From assembly GCA_002343545.1 (NCBI GenBank), contig DDRA01000021.1, forward strand, positions 791-16,895: a stretch of 16,105 bases of DNA, read 5' to 3'. Of this stretch, positions 7,235 through 14,020 are shown piece after piece. The notes below the pieces were generated by a model. It was not told the origin of the DNA and made no database searches. It saw only the letters and a program-made list of their open reading frames with translations. This DNA is from Bacteriovoracaceae bacterium UBA2428. Its GTDB lineage: Bacteria; Bdellovibrionota; UBA2428. Numbering within the stretch: position 1 is the stretch's first letter; the number at the start of each line of letters is the position of its first letter. The position numbers and the translations under genes are program-made.

Positions 7235-7825
7235 GTGGCCAAGCGAAACGCACAATTGGATGCATTCGCGGACTTCAAGCGCCGCCTTCGCACGGGATTC
7301 GGTGGCGAGAGAACTCGTCGGTCTAACCCCACCGGGGCCCGACCCTTTTCTCCGCGCCTACCCGTACACGTCATCCTAAAATCGAGTCTCGCTCGGGGCG
7401 AAAGATCTCTGTTTTTGCGCGGACGCGCGATTGACCGAATTTTGAAAGAGGAAGTCGATCGCCAGGGCGGCAGACTCTTTGATGGATCGAATTCCGGCAA
7501 CCACCTGCACTTACTCGTGCAGTTCCGACGTCCCGAGGCATTGAGGTCTTTCCTACGCGCCATCGCGGGCCGTATCGCGCGCCTCGTTCTAGGAGCCAAA
7601 AAAGGAACTCGGATTCTGAAAAACGGCCAGCGATTCTGGGACGCCCGACCTTGGTCGCGGCTCGTCGGCTGGGGGCGCGATTTCGCGAACGTGCGTCGTT
7701 ACGCCCTCGTCAATGCACACGAACGCCTGGGGCTTTCGCGGGCTCACTCGCGCGAGATGATCCGCGAACTCGAGCATATCGGAATGGCCTGTTTTAGCGG
7801 CGGAGCCCCACCGCTCAAAGCCTGA
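7235..7825 (+). CDS. REP-associated tyrosine transposase (RAYT) / IS200-like HUH protein
   Basis: 196 residues. The core matches the Y1 HUH-endonuclease family used by IS200/IS605 elements and by domesticated RAYTs. A first strand reads PVHVILKSSLARG, the metal-binding pair H90-L-H92 sits in SGNHLHLLVQF, an FWDARPWSR segment follows, and Y156 in RRYALVNAHERLG is the probable catalytic tyrosine. The Arg/Lys-rich N-terminus is basic. The GTG is the first in-frame start after a stop (TAA, 7223-7225), and no better start exists. There is no tnpB or matching pair of element ends, so this looks like a single RAYT-type gene rather than a complete insertion sequence. It is convergent with the CPBP gene. 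Confidence 0.82.
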   Translation: MAKRNAQLDAFADFKRRLRTGFGGERTRRSNPTGARPFSPRLPVHVILKSSLARGERSLFLRGRAIDRILKEEVDRQGGRLFDGSNSGNHLHLLVQFRRPEALRSFLRAIAGRIARLVLGAKKGTRILKNGQRFWDARPWSRLVGWGRDFANVRRYALVNAHERLGLSRAHSREMIRELEHIGMACFSGGAPPLKA

Positions 7826-7869
7826 AGTCGTTCAAAAGTATTACGAACCGATAGCTCCCGATCCCAGCC

Positions 7870-8694
7870 TCAACCCGCGCGCAACGGCTTGCGCGCGAAG
7901 TAGATCGCCGTGACGAAGTACACCGCGGCCAGGATCACGCCGGACTCGCCGATGAAATAGGGGCCCAGTGGTCCCGCGACCAGAAGCGCCGGCACGACCA
8001 TCAGCACCCACATGTTGTGCACGGAGTGCGACAGGACGGCGGGCCACAGCGAATTCGTTTGGGCGCGTTGGCGATGGAGGAAGACGCTGAGGCTCGTGAG
8101 CGAGACCGTGAAGAGAAAAGCGCTCAGGAGCGGCTTGTCCGAACTCGAGTAGTCCGAGAAGACGATCGCGGGCCAATGCCACGCCGACCAGATGAGGCCC
8201 GTGGCGAGACCCGGACGACGAACGCCGGCTTCCTTGAAGCGCTCGAAGAGAAAGCCTCGCCAGCCGATCTCCTCGCCCAGACTGAAGACGAAGGCCACGA
8301 GCACGCCCAAGACCGCCGGGGTCAGGACGCCCTTCAGAACGTGCTCGCCCCAACCCCGCTCGCCGCCGCCTTCGACGGTCATGCCGAAAACGCCGATCCG
8401 GAAGGCGAGGATCAAAACGTAGCTCGCGACGGCGCAAAGCGCGGGCATCGCGTAGGCCGTCGTCATGGCGCGCCCGTCCGCGCGACGAAAGCCCGCGTCC
8501 TTGATGCGATGACCGAAGTACTTCGAGCACGCCATCGCGACGACGCCCGGAATCCAAACGAAGAAGATGAGAAGATGCATGTTCGGGACGAGCCCACCCC
8601 GGAAGATCATCTGCAGGTAAAAGGGGATCGAGACGAGATAGGTCAGTCCCACGAAAAGAGCGGCCTGGCCCAGCGGCGACGTCGTCTTTTTCAT
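7870..8694 (-). CDS. CPBP-family intramembrane metalloprotease (CAAX-protease-like)
   Basis: 274 residues, mostly membrane-embedded with seven or eight hydrophobic segments. The three signature motifs are present: E141-E142-x3-R146 in SLGEEIGWRGFLF, H173 in WSAWHWPAIVF, and H223-x2-H226-N227 in LSHSVHNMW. These residues place catalytic and metal ligands inside the membrane in the ABI/CPBP (Rce1-like) family. In bacteria such proteins act in membrane-protein processing, bacteriocin immunity or stress responses, and the substrate here is unknown. The ATG has AAAGGA five bases upstream. It is divergent from the cytochrome c/cbb3 operon, with an FNR-like box between them (8732-8747), so shared control is possible. 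The last codons contain a perfect inverted repeat (7876-7897). Confidence 0.9.
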   Translation of the reverse strand: MKKTTSPLGQAALFVGLTYLVSIPFYLQMIFRGGLVPNMHLLIFFVWIPGVVAMACSKYFGHRIKDAGFRRADGRAMTTAYAMPALCAVASYVLILAFRIGVFGMTVEGGGERGWGEHVLKGVLTPAVLGVLVAFVFSLGEEIGWRGFLFERFKEAGVRRPGLATGLIWSAWHWPAIVFSDYSSSDKPLLSAFLFTVSLTSLSVFLHRQRAQTNSLWPAVLSHSVHNMWVLMVVPALLVAGPLGPYFIGESGVILAAVYFVTAIYFARKPLRAG

Positions 8695-8731
8695 CTTTCC
8701 TTTGTAACAGCCCTTCGCAAAAAAATCCGAG

Positions 8732-8747
8732 CATGACGGCCGTCATG
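8732..8747. promoter_or_regulatory. FNR-like box upstream of the cbb3 operon
   Basis: CATGACGGCCGTCATG is a perfect 16-bp palindrome. Its TGAC-N4-GTCA core has the spacing of the FNR box (TTGAT-N4-ATCAA). Its centre (8739.5) lies 34.5 bases before the end of a -10-like TATCTT (8769-8774). That predicts a start near 8781 and a class II activator position of -41.5. Confidence 0.82.
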
Positions 8748-8768
8748 TTGGCGTCGACGGAAGCCGCC

Positions 8769-8774
8769 TATCTT
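8769..8774 (+). promoter_or_regulatory. -10 element of the cytochrome c/cbb3 operon
   Basis: TATCTT matches 4 of 6 bases of TATAAT. No -35 is seen because the FNR-like box occupies that region, as expected at class II activated promoters. An AGGAGG ribosome site follows at 8784-8789, nine bases before the ATG at 8799. Confidence 0.6.
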
Positions 8775-8798
8775 GGGACGCTCAGGAGGCCCATCCGA

Positions 8799-9629
8799 AT
8801 GCGTCAATATTTTGGTCCCGCGTTCTGGCTCGGCGTCGCGACGGGGGTCGCCCTCAAAGCGAGCGCCGCGCCCGAGTCCATCGCGACGCTCATGAACCGA
8901 CAGCAGCAAGTCCGAGCGGGAAGGGAATCTTTCGTGCGGAACTGCATCGGCTGCCACGGCACGAACGCCGACGGCCAAGGCCCCGCGGCCGCGTTCCTCT
9001 CGCCCAAGCCGCGCAACCTCGTCGAAGGAAGCTTCAAGTTCCGCTCGACGCCCGCCGGAAGCCTCCCGACCGAAGAAGACCTCCTGCGCACGATCGAACA
9101 GGGCGTCCCGCGCAGCTCGATGCCGCCCTTCCGCGCGCTCCCCCATCCCGAGAAACGCGCGCTCGTGGCCTACCTCCAAAGCCTGCGCCCCGACTGGAGC
9201 GAGATGAAGGGAGCGAGCTACGCGATCCCCGACCCGCCGCCCGACATTTTCGCGAAGAAGGAGACCCTTCTCGCTTCGGCCGCGCGCGGTTACGTCGTGT
9301 ACAAGGAAGCCTGCCTCACCTGCCACGGCGAGCGTGGCCTTGGCGACGGCGAAGGTTCCGTGGGGCTCGTCGACGGCGAAGGGCAGACGCTCTTGCCCGC
9401 GAACTTCACGCGCCGAAATCTCAAGAGCGGCCCGACGCCGAAAGACGTCTACCGGACGATCCTGACCGGACTCGACGGCACGCCGATGCCGGGCTTCGCC
9501 GACGTCTACTCGGACGCCCAACGCTGGGATCTCGTCGCGTACGTCCTCGTCCGTCGCGGCCAAGGCGCGGGTCTCTATCCCGCCGACCTCGACCTGAGCT
9601 TCGCCAACCCCACGGCCAAAACCCGCTAA
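8799..9629 (+). CDS. Periplasmic di-heme cytochrome c, probable CcoP-like subunit or donor of the cbb3 oxidase
   Basis: 276 residues from the ATG at 8799, chosen because AGGAGG precedes it and a signal peptide follows immediately (MRQYFGPAFWLGVATGVALK, then cleavage near ASA-A). An in-frame ATG at 8733 lies inside the regulatory palindrome and upstream of the -10, so it is not the start. Two cytochrome c domains each bind one heme: C49-I-G-C-H53 with a Met in SSMPPF, and C172-L-T-C-H176 with a Met in GTPMPGF. It heads the operon, 16 bases before ccoN, where a CcoP-type electron-input subunit is expected. However, it lacks CcoP's own membrane anchor. It may instead be a soluble donor. Confidence 0.88.
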   Translation: MRQYFGPAFWLGVATGVALKASAAPESIATLMNRQQQVRAGRESFVRNCIGCHGTNADGQGPAAAFLSPKPRNLVEGSFKFRSTPAGSLPTEEDLLRTIEQGVPRSSMPPFRALPHPEKRALVAYLQSLRPDWSEMKGASYAIPDPPPDIFAKKETLLASAARGYVVYKEACLTCHGERGLGDGEGSVGLVDGEGQTLLPANFTRRNLKSGPTPKDVYRTILTGLDGTPMPGFADVYSDAQRWDLVAYVLVRRGQGAGLYPADLDLSFANPTAKTR

Positions 9630-9645
9630 CCCGAACGAGGACATC

Positions 9646-11064
9646 ATGGAAGTCGCCCAAGCGCCCTCCCCATCCCCGACCGATAACCAGCCAGTCGATC
9701 ACGCCCTCGTCACGGCCTACTTCGTGGCCTTCCTTGGCTACCTGATCGTCACGCTGCTCGCGGGACTCAGCTACTCGCTGCAGTTCCTTCAGAAGTACCC
9801 CTTTCCCGGCGTCGAGCTTCTTTCGCCCGGGCGCGTCCGCATGGTCCATACGATGTCGGTCGCCTACGGCATGCTCGCGAGCGGGCTCTTCGGCATCGTG
9901 TCCTACATCGTGCCCAAGCTCACCGGCTTCCCCGTGCTCTCGCGCAAGCTCGCCTGGTGGCTCTACGGGATCTACAACGCGGCCGTACTCGCGACGGTCG
10001 CGATGATCCTTGGCGGCCACGCGCAGGGCCTCGAATGGGCGGAAACCCCGAAGATCCTCGACCCCTTCATCGCGCTCACCGTCGTCGGCATCGTCGTGAA
10101 CAACATCACGCCGATCTGGCGCGCGCGCGCCGAACCCTACTACGTGAGTCTCTGGTACATCCTCGCCGCTCTCATCTGGACCCCGCTCGTCTACGTCTTC
10201 GGGAACTTCCTCCCGGAGTACGTCTTCGGCGGCACGGCCGGCGCCGCGATCTCCTCGATGTACATCCATGATCTCGTGGGCCTCTTCGTGACGCCGCTGG
10301 GGATCGCCTCGGTCTACTACCTGCTGCCCGTGGCGATGCGCGTGCCGCTCTACAGCCACGCCCTCTCGATCATCGGCTTCTGGGGCCTCGCGTTTTTCTA
10401 TCCGCTCAACAGCGCGCACCACTACCTTTACTCGCCGATCCCGATGTGGGCCCAGTACGCGAGCATCGTCGCGTCGATCGGCGTGCACGTCGTCGTGTAC
10501 ACGGTCGTCTTCAATATCTTCGCGACCCTAGCCTCGGACTGGAAGCAACTCGTCACCAACTTCCCCGTCCGCTGGATCTTCATGGGTACGCTCGCCTACC
10601 TCATCACGTGCATCCAATGCGCGGTGCAGGTTACGCTCGCGGCGCAGGAAATCATCCACTTCACCGATTGGGTCGTGGGCCACGCGCACTTCGTGCTTTT
10701 CGGGACCTTTACTTTCTGGATCACGGCCTGGGTCTACTGGCTGCTCCCCCGTATCTGGGGCACGCCGATCTACTCGCTCAGCCTCGGACGATGGCACTTC
10801 TGGCTCGCGACGCTCGGCATCTGCATCATGCAGATCGACCTGCTCGCGGCGGGCGTCATGCAAGGTTACCTTTGGAAGTCGCTCGCGCCCTTCATCGACA
10901 GCGTGCGCGCCTCGATGCCCTTCTGGTGGACGCGGACCTTCTCGGGAATCCTCATCCTCGTGGGCGAGTCCTGCTTCATCCTGAACATCTACCTGACTTG
11001 GCAGGCCTCGCGTGAACGCCGGGCCGCGGCCGCCAACTTGCAACCGAGCGGAGCGACGTCGTGA
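9646..11064 (+). CDS. ccoN: cbb3-type cytochrome c oxidase catalytic subunit I
   Basis: 472 residues with about 12 membrane helices, the heme-copper subunit that reduces O2 with high affinity and pumps protons. The ligands are all present at positions very close to those of characterised CcoN: H68 (RMVHTMS) and H348 for low-spin heme b, H346 for heme b3 (TDWVVGHAHF), H208 (MYIHDLVG) and H258-H259 (PLNSAHHYLY) for CuB, and Y252 (FFYP) as the probable His-cross-linked tyrosine. The helix with the CuB His reads YIHD where CcoN usually has YGHN, a small deviation. GAGG precedes the ATG. Its stop overlaps the GTG of ccoO by four bases. NorB was considered, but the neighbouring CcoO settles it. Confidence 0.94.
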   Translation: MEVAQAPSPSPTDNQPVDHALVTAYFVAFLGYLIVTLLAGLSYSLQFLQKYPFPGVELLSPGRVRMVHTMSVAYGMLASGLFGIVSYIVPKLTGFPVLSRKLAWWLYGIYNAAVLATVAMILGGHAQGLEWAETPKILDPFIALTVVGIVVNNITPIWRARAEPYYVSLWYILAALIWTPLVYVFGNFLPEYVFGGTAGAAISSMYIHDLVGLFVTPLGIASVYYLLPVAMRVPLYSHALSIIGFWGLAFFYPLNSAHHYLYSPIPMWAQYASIVASIGVHVVVYTVVFNIFATLASDWKQLVTNFPVRWIFMGTLAYLITCIQCAVQVTLAAQEIIHFTDWVVGHAHFVLFGTFTFWITAWVYWLLPRIWGTPIYSLSLGRWHFWLATLGICIMQIDLLAAGVMQGYLWKSLAPFIDSVRASMPFWWTRTFSGILILVGESCFILNIYLTWQASRERRAAAANLQPSGATS

Positions 11065-11654
11065 AGATCATCGAGAAGTTCAGCGGAGTTTTTCTCATCG
11101 CGGGGCTCTTCCTGCTGCTGGGCGCGATGCTCTCGCTCGGGATCGTGCCCGCCATGATGGTCGACCGCGTGCATCCGCAGCAGGGCTTGCCGCTGGAAGT
11201 TCCCGAGGACCAGCGTATCCACTACGCCTCCGCAAAGGAGTACCAGGCGGCGCTGCTCCTGGGTCGCGATATCTACGTGGCCGAAGGCTGCTGGCACTGC
11301 CACAGCCAGTACGTCCGCCCCGTCGCGAACGAGAACTTGCAGTACGGCCCCGTCTCGACGCCCGGCGAGTACCAGACCGCTTTGCACCGCCCGCAGCTGC
11401 TCGGCACCCGCCGCGTCGGCCCGGACTTGAGCCGCGAGGCGGGCAAGAAGAGTGACGATTGGCACTACGCCCATCTCTACGACCCACGCTTCACCGTGCC
11501 GGACTCAGTCATGCCGGGATACCCTTGGCTTTTCGAGCGAAACGCCGATGGCCAAATACTACCGGGCCCGAAGGCGAAGGCCCTCGTCGCCTACCTCCAG
11601 AACCTCGGTCGCGGGATGGAGACCGACGTCGGCGACCTGCCGCCTCGGGAGTGA
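11061..11654 (+). CDS. ccoO: cbb3-type cytochrome c oxidase mono-heme subunit II
   Basis: 197 residues, GTG start in a GTGA overlap with ccoN. One N-terminal membrane anchor (about residues 8-30) is followed by a periplasmic mono-heme cytochrome c domain. The heme site is C77-W-H-C-H81 in the CcoO signature CWHCHSQYVRPV, followed by GTRRVGPDL and DDWHYAHLYDPR, with the axial Met in DSVMPGYPWLF. It carries electrons from the c-type cytochromes to CcoN. Length and motifs are normal for the family. Confidence 0.95.
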   Translation: MKIIEKFSGVFLIAGLFLLLGAMLSLGIVPAMMVDRVHPQQGLPLEVPEDQRIHYASAKEYQAALLLGRDIYVAEGCWHCHSQYVRPVANENLQYGPVSTPGEYQTALHRPQLLGTRRVGPDLSREAGKKSDDWHYAHLYDPRFTVPDSVMPGYPWLFERNADGQILPGPKAKALVAYLQNLGRGMETDVGDLPPRE

Positions 11655-11663
11655 GGAGCGAAG

Positions 11664-11930
11664 ATGCCGAACCCCGTTAACAAGCCCGTGAATCGCAGGA
11701 TCGGCTGGACCGCGCTCGGATTAGGCGGCGCCCTCGTGATGCTCGCTTTCCTCGCGGGCCGGGAGTGGGGAATTGGCGCGCAGATCGCCGCGATGGCCTA
11801 CGCCGTGCTCGTGACGATCTTCCTGCTCGCGCAGATCGCGGGTTTCATCTGGACGCAAACCCACTACGTCGAGTCCGTCGAGAACACGAAGCTTCGCGTG
11901 CTCGAAGCCGAAGCGGAGGACCCGCGATGA
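11664..11930 (+). CDS. Small two-TM membrane protein of the cbb3 operon
   Basis: 88 residues, preceded by GAGGAG. Two hydrophobic segments (about 14-32 and 38-62) are followed by a charged C-terminal tail (VESVENTKLRVLEAEAEDPR). I do not recognise a family. Its place directly after ccoO and its size recall CcoQ-type accessory subunits, but it has two segments rather than one. Its stop overlaps the next start (ATGA). Confidence 0.75.
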   Translation: MPNPVNKPVNRRIGWTALGLGGALVMLAFLAGREWGIGAQIAAMAYAVLVTIFLLAQIAGFIWTQTHYVESVENTKLRVLEAEAEDPR

Positions 11931-12139
11931 GGGCGGCGCGCGACGACGGACGGATCTGGCTTCCCTGTCTCGTGTGCGGCGTGGACTCCGGCCCCGTCCT
12001 GACCTTTTTCTTTTGGATCGTGGGCTGCGGCGTGCTCGGCTTCATCGCGCTCGGAGTGTGGGCTTATCTCACGGGCAAGCTCCGCCCCTCCGCGGCCGCG
12101 AAGCGTCCCTTGCAAGTCGAAGCGAACGAAGAATACTAA
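11927..12139 (+). CDS. Small one-TM protein with CxxC motif
   Basis: 70 residues, starting at an ATG that overlaps the previous stop (ATGA). The N-terminus has C14-L-V-C17-G, followed by one hydrophobic segment (about 23-47) that contains a further Cys (C33) and a polar tail ending NEEY. The cysteine pair just before the membrane segment could bind a metal such as copper or zinc, or be a redox site; that is inference. No CcoS or CcoQ signature is seen. Probably translated with its neighbour and tied to oxidase assembly or stability. Confidence 0.7.
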   Translation: MRAARDDGRIWLPCLVCGVDSGPVLTFFFWIVGCGVLGFIALGVWAYLTGKLRPSAAAKRPLQVEANEEY

Positions 12140-12158
12140 GCACGAAGGAGATCACGCT

Positions 12159-12299
12159 TTGGAAACGGACGAACTCAAGTACCGCGGATCGAAGATCCCC
12201 CGCATCCTGCGTTTCGCCTGGACGATCTTCGCGATCTTTATGCTCGTTTATCTCGCGCGCTATATGTGGCCCGACCTGAAGGAGTGGATGGCGAAATGA
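12159..12299 (+). CDS. 46-residue membrane peptide resembling the CcoP N-terminal anchor (FixP_N)
   Basis: TTG start with AAGGAG (12145-12150) eight bases upstream, and a stop that overlaps the next gene's ATG. The product has a charged start (ETDELKYRGSKIPRIL), one membrane helix (FAWTIFAIFMLVYLARY) and a short WPDLKEWMAK tail. The order of acidic start, Y-x-G/N-x-x-IPR, aromatic-rich helix and YxxPDL resembles the FixP_N anchor found at the N-terminus of CcoP. Here no cytochrome domain follows. It may be the missing membrane part of the di-heme cytochrome made at 8799. The similarity is judged by eye. Confidence 0.68.
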   Translation: METDELKYRGSKIPRILRFAWTIFAIFMLVYLARYMWPDLKEWMAK

Positions 12300-13255
12300 A
12301 GCCGACGCGGGACCTCGAGGACCCGCTTCCTTTCGGGGAAGAGGGTTCCGAGTTCCGACGCCGGCGGGCCGGCCTCAGTTTTTTGTTTTTCGCGGGCCTT
12401 TACTCGAGCGTGCACCGCCTTTGGATTCCGCTCGGACTCCAACTCACGACGCTCGCCGGCTCTCCCTACGCTCGACCGGATCCCCGTTTCTTGCCCGCGC
12501 TTTGGGTCGCCTGGCGCCTACGACGCGTCGAAAGTCGCTTCGGCCCGATCGAGGCCTTCCTCCTCGGGGGCGGGCTCGGCTGGGCCGCGTGGGAGAGCTT
12601 CCAGATCGCGACGGGCGTACACACGGGTTGGCTGGGACTGAGCCACGCCGTCTCGGCCTTGCCCATCGGCATCGCGTCGGTCGCCGTCTACTTGCAGCGA
12701 GCCCCTTCCGCGCGAAAGACGTTGCTTCCGTTTTGGGTGGGCGCCCTCGTCGCGGCCGGGCTGTCCTACGCGGTCGACTCCGGACGCTCGCTTCCCGCGC
12801 CGACGGAGCGCGAAGCGGTCGCGCCCCTTCCCCTTCCGTCCCAGGCGCCGAGCGCGGCCGTTGCGTGCGGCGCCACCCAACTCACGGCCGAAGCCTCGAC
12901 GAAACTCGAGACCTCGGGCGCGCTCGAAATCTTGGATTGCGGGATCCGCCCCGCCCTTCTCGCGGCGCCGCCCGACGGCCGCCTCCGCCTGCGCAACCGG
13001 GGGGTCGTCGCGATGAACCTTCGACTCGTGCTCGTCGGCCGCGACGGCGCCGAGCGAAGCGGCTGGAATCTTCTCTTGGCGCCCGGACGCGAGCTGCTCT
13101 CGCCGCCGCTGCGCTGGCGCGAAGGCGAGATCGCCCGCGTCCATTCGGACAACCGGGCCGAAGCGGGCCTCGCCCTCGTCTTCCCCGTTTCGACGGTCAC
13201 GGGCCGCTGGCACGCGGCCCGGCATCCCCTGCGCACGGAATGGAGAAGCCCGTGA
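12296..13255 (+). CDS. Membrane protein of unknown function with periplasmic beta-rich C-terminal domain
   Basis: 319 residues, ATG overlapping the previous stop (ATGA). The N-terminal half has about four hydrophobic segments (roughly 27-50, 86-106, 114-132, 142-160). A Pro/Ala-rich linker (163-187) leads to a C-terminal domain of about 130 residues rich in short beta strands (RLRLRNRGVVAMNLRLVLVG). That domain could be cupredoxin-like, but the copper-binding His/Cys/Met set is not seen. Two cysteines (C191, C215) could form a disulfide. I do not recognise a family. It sits in the middle of the cbb3 operon, which suggests a role in oxidase assembly or an accessory subunit. Confidence 0.75.
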   Translation: MKPTRDLEDPLPFGEEGSEFRRRRAGLSFLFFAGLYSSVHRLWIPLGLQLTTLAGSPYARPDPRFLPALWVAWRLRRVESRFGPIEAFLLGGGLGWAAWESFQIATGVHTGWLGLSHAVSALPIGIASVAVYLQRAPSARKTLLPFWVGALVAAGLSYAVDSGRSLPAPTEREAVAPLPLPSQAPSAAVACGATQLTAEASTKLETSGALEILDCGIRPALLAAPPDGRLRLRNRGVVAMNLRLVLVGRDGAERSGWNLLLAPGRELLSPPLRWREGEIARVHSDNRAEAGLALVFPVSTVTGRWHAARHPLRTEWRSP

Positions 13256-13353
13256 GCTTCGACGACTACCTGCACCTGCTCGAGTTTTTCCTGGTGGGTG
13301 GCATCGGCTTCGTCGTGGCGTGGGTCGTCCGTCGTACCCGGAGAAAATCGTGA
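13252..13353 (+). CDS. 33-residue single-TM peptide (CcoQ-like size)
   Basis: GTG start in a GTGA overlap with the preceding stop, with GGAG six bases upstream. The product has an acidic N-terminus (SFDDYLHLLE), one membrane helix (FFLVGGIGFVVAWVV) and a basic end (RRTRRKS), giving N-out/C-in by the positive-inside rule. An in-frame ATG at 13240 would add four residues but has no ribosome site. Too short for most gene finders. Its reality rests on overlaps at both ends and a clean helix. It may be a CcoQ-like or other small oxidase subunit. Confidence 0.6.
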   Translation: MSFDDYLHLLEFFLVGGIGFVVAWVVRRTRRKS

Positions 13354-13709
13354 GCGAGCCCATGCTTCGCATCGAGCCGGGCCCGACGCGACCGCTCGGC
13401 ATGCCGGTCTACTTCGTGAGCGAGCGCGACGAGACGCCGGCCACACTGCGCGTGCGGAGTCCGCGCGGGGAAAAAGCCACGCTCGCCTGGACGCGCGAGG
13501 AAGGCGCGTGGAAGGCCGAGTTCGTCGCCTACGAGGCGGGGGACTACGCCTTTGAAACGACGGGCCACGACTACGTCATCCATTATCGAGACGAGGGGCG
13601 CCTGCCCTTCCTCGGGGAGTTCGGGGCCACCGCGACGGTCGTCGCCCTGGCCTTCGCGATCGGGTTCGCCGTCCGCACGCAAAAACGAAGAAAGGGGAAT
13701 CCGGCATGA
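13350..13709 (+). CDS. Beta-rich (FixH/YtkA-like?) domain with C-terminal membrane anchor
   Basis: 119 residues from a GTG in a GTGA overlap; an ATG at 13362 is an alternative. Residues 5-85 look like an Ig/YtkA-type beta sandwich (MPVYFVSERDETPATLRVRS, then EGAWKAEFVAYEAGDYAFET), the fold of the FixH/CcoH family's periplasmic part. One membrane helix (about 90-108) and a basic tail (RTQKRRKGNPA) follow. FixH has its helix at the N-terminus. Here the order is reversed and no signal peptide is visible, so export of the domain would need an N-out tail. Function inferred from context: oxidase assembly or copper handling. Confidence 0.72.
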   Translation: MSEPMLRIEPGPTRPLGMPVYFVSERDETPATLRVRSPRGEKATLAWTREEGAWKAEFVAYEAGDYAFETTGHDYVIHYRDEGRLPFLGEFGATATVVALAFAIGFAVRTQKRRKGNPA

Positions 13710-13990
13710 CGAAGGATCGTTTTTGGGGAAGCGTCCACCTGTCGCTTTGGGCGCTGCTCATCCTCGCGGGGATCGTGGCGAAACGAAGCTTCGGCCACCC
13801 GGACTGGATGGTGTTCTTTCACCTGCCCGCCGCGGTCTTTCTCGTGCTCGGTTTCTACCGTCTTTCCGCCCCTTTCCGCCTCGAACGAGAGCGAGAAATC
13901 CGACGCCTCGCACAAGAATCGGCTAAGTCCGAAAATCTACCCCCGAAACATGACGGCCGACATACTCCGGCGGCCGTCACCGGCCGATAA
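13706..13990 (+). CDS. Small two-TM membrane protein, last gene of the cbb3 run
   Basis: 94 residues, ATG in an ATGA overlap with the preceding stop. Two hydrophobic segments (about 8-25 and 34-51) are joined by a short KRSFGHPD loop. A highly charged cytoplasmic-type tail follows (FRLEREREIRRLAQESAK). No family recognised. The last 15 codons contain the FNR-like box of the following HiPIP gene, so coding and regulatory sequence overlap here. Confidence 0.72.
   Translation: MTKDRFWGSVHLSLWALLILAGIVAKRSFGHPDWMVFFHLPAAVFLVLGFYRLSAPFRLEREREIRRLAQESAKSENLPPKHDGRHTPAAVTGR
13949..13964. promoter_or_regulatory. FNR-like box upstream of the HiPIP gene
   Basis: CATGACGGCCGACATA differs from the perfect box at 8732 by one core base and the last flank base. 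Its centre (13956.5) lies 34.5 bases before the end of the -10-like GATAAT (13986-13991), exactly the spacing at the cbb3 promoter, and again predicts a -41.5 position for a start near 13998. A degenerate second copy (10 of 12 bases on the minus strand) lies at 13968-13979. Confidence 0.75.
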
Positions 13991-13991
13991 T
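13986..13991 (+). promoter_or_regulatory. -10 element of the HiPIP gene
   Basis: GATAAT matches 5 of 6 bases of the consensus. It overlaps the stop codon of the preceding gene. The predicted start near 13998 leaves a 23-base leader with AAGGAG at 14007-14012 before the ATG at 14021. Confidence 0.6.
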
Positions 13992-14020
13992 AGGCGCATA
14001 CCCTAGAAGGAGTTCGGAAC

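Noticed and set aside
7876..7897. Perfect 9-bp inverted repeat CGCGCGCAA with loop CGGC, considered as terminator or REP
   Set aside because: It lies within the last codons of the CPBP gene and has no T-run. It is not repeated near the RAYT-like gene, so chance in GC-rich code is likely.
8733..8798. Upstream in-frame ATG at 8733 as start of the cytochrome c gene
   Set aside because: It lies inside the regulatory palindrome and before the -10 element. The ATG at 8799 has AGGAGG and begins a proper signal peptide.
9646..11654. ccoN/ccoO pair as nitric oxide reductase NorB/NorC
   Set aside because: The second subunit has the CcoO-specific CWHCHSQYVRP and GTRRVGPDL motifs, and the CuB/Tyr pattern fits cbb3 oxidase.
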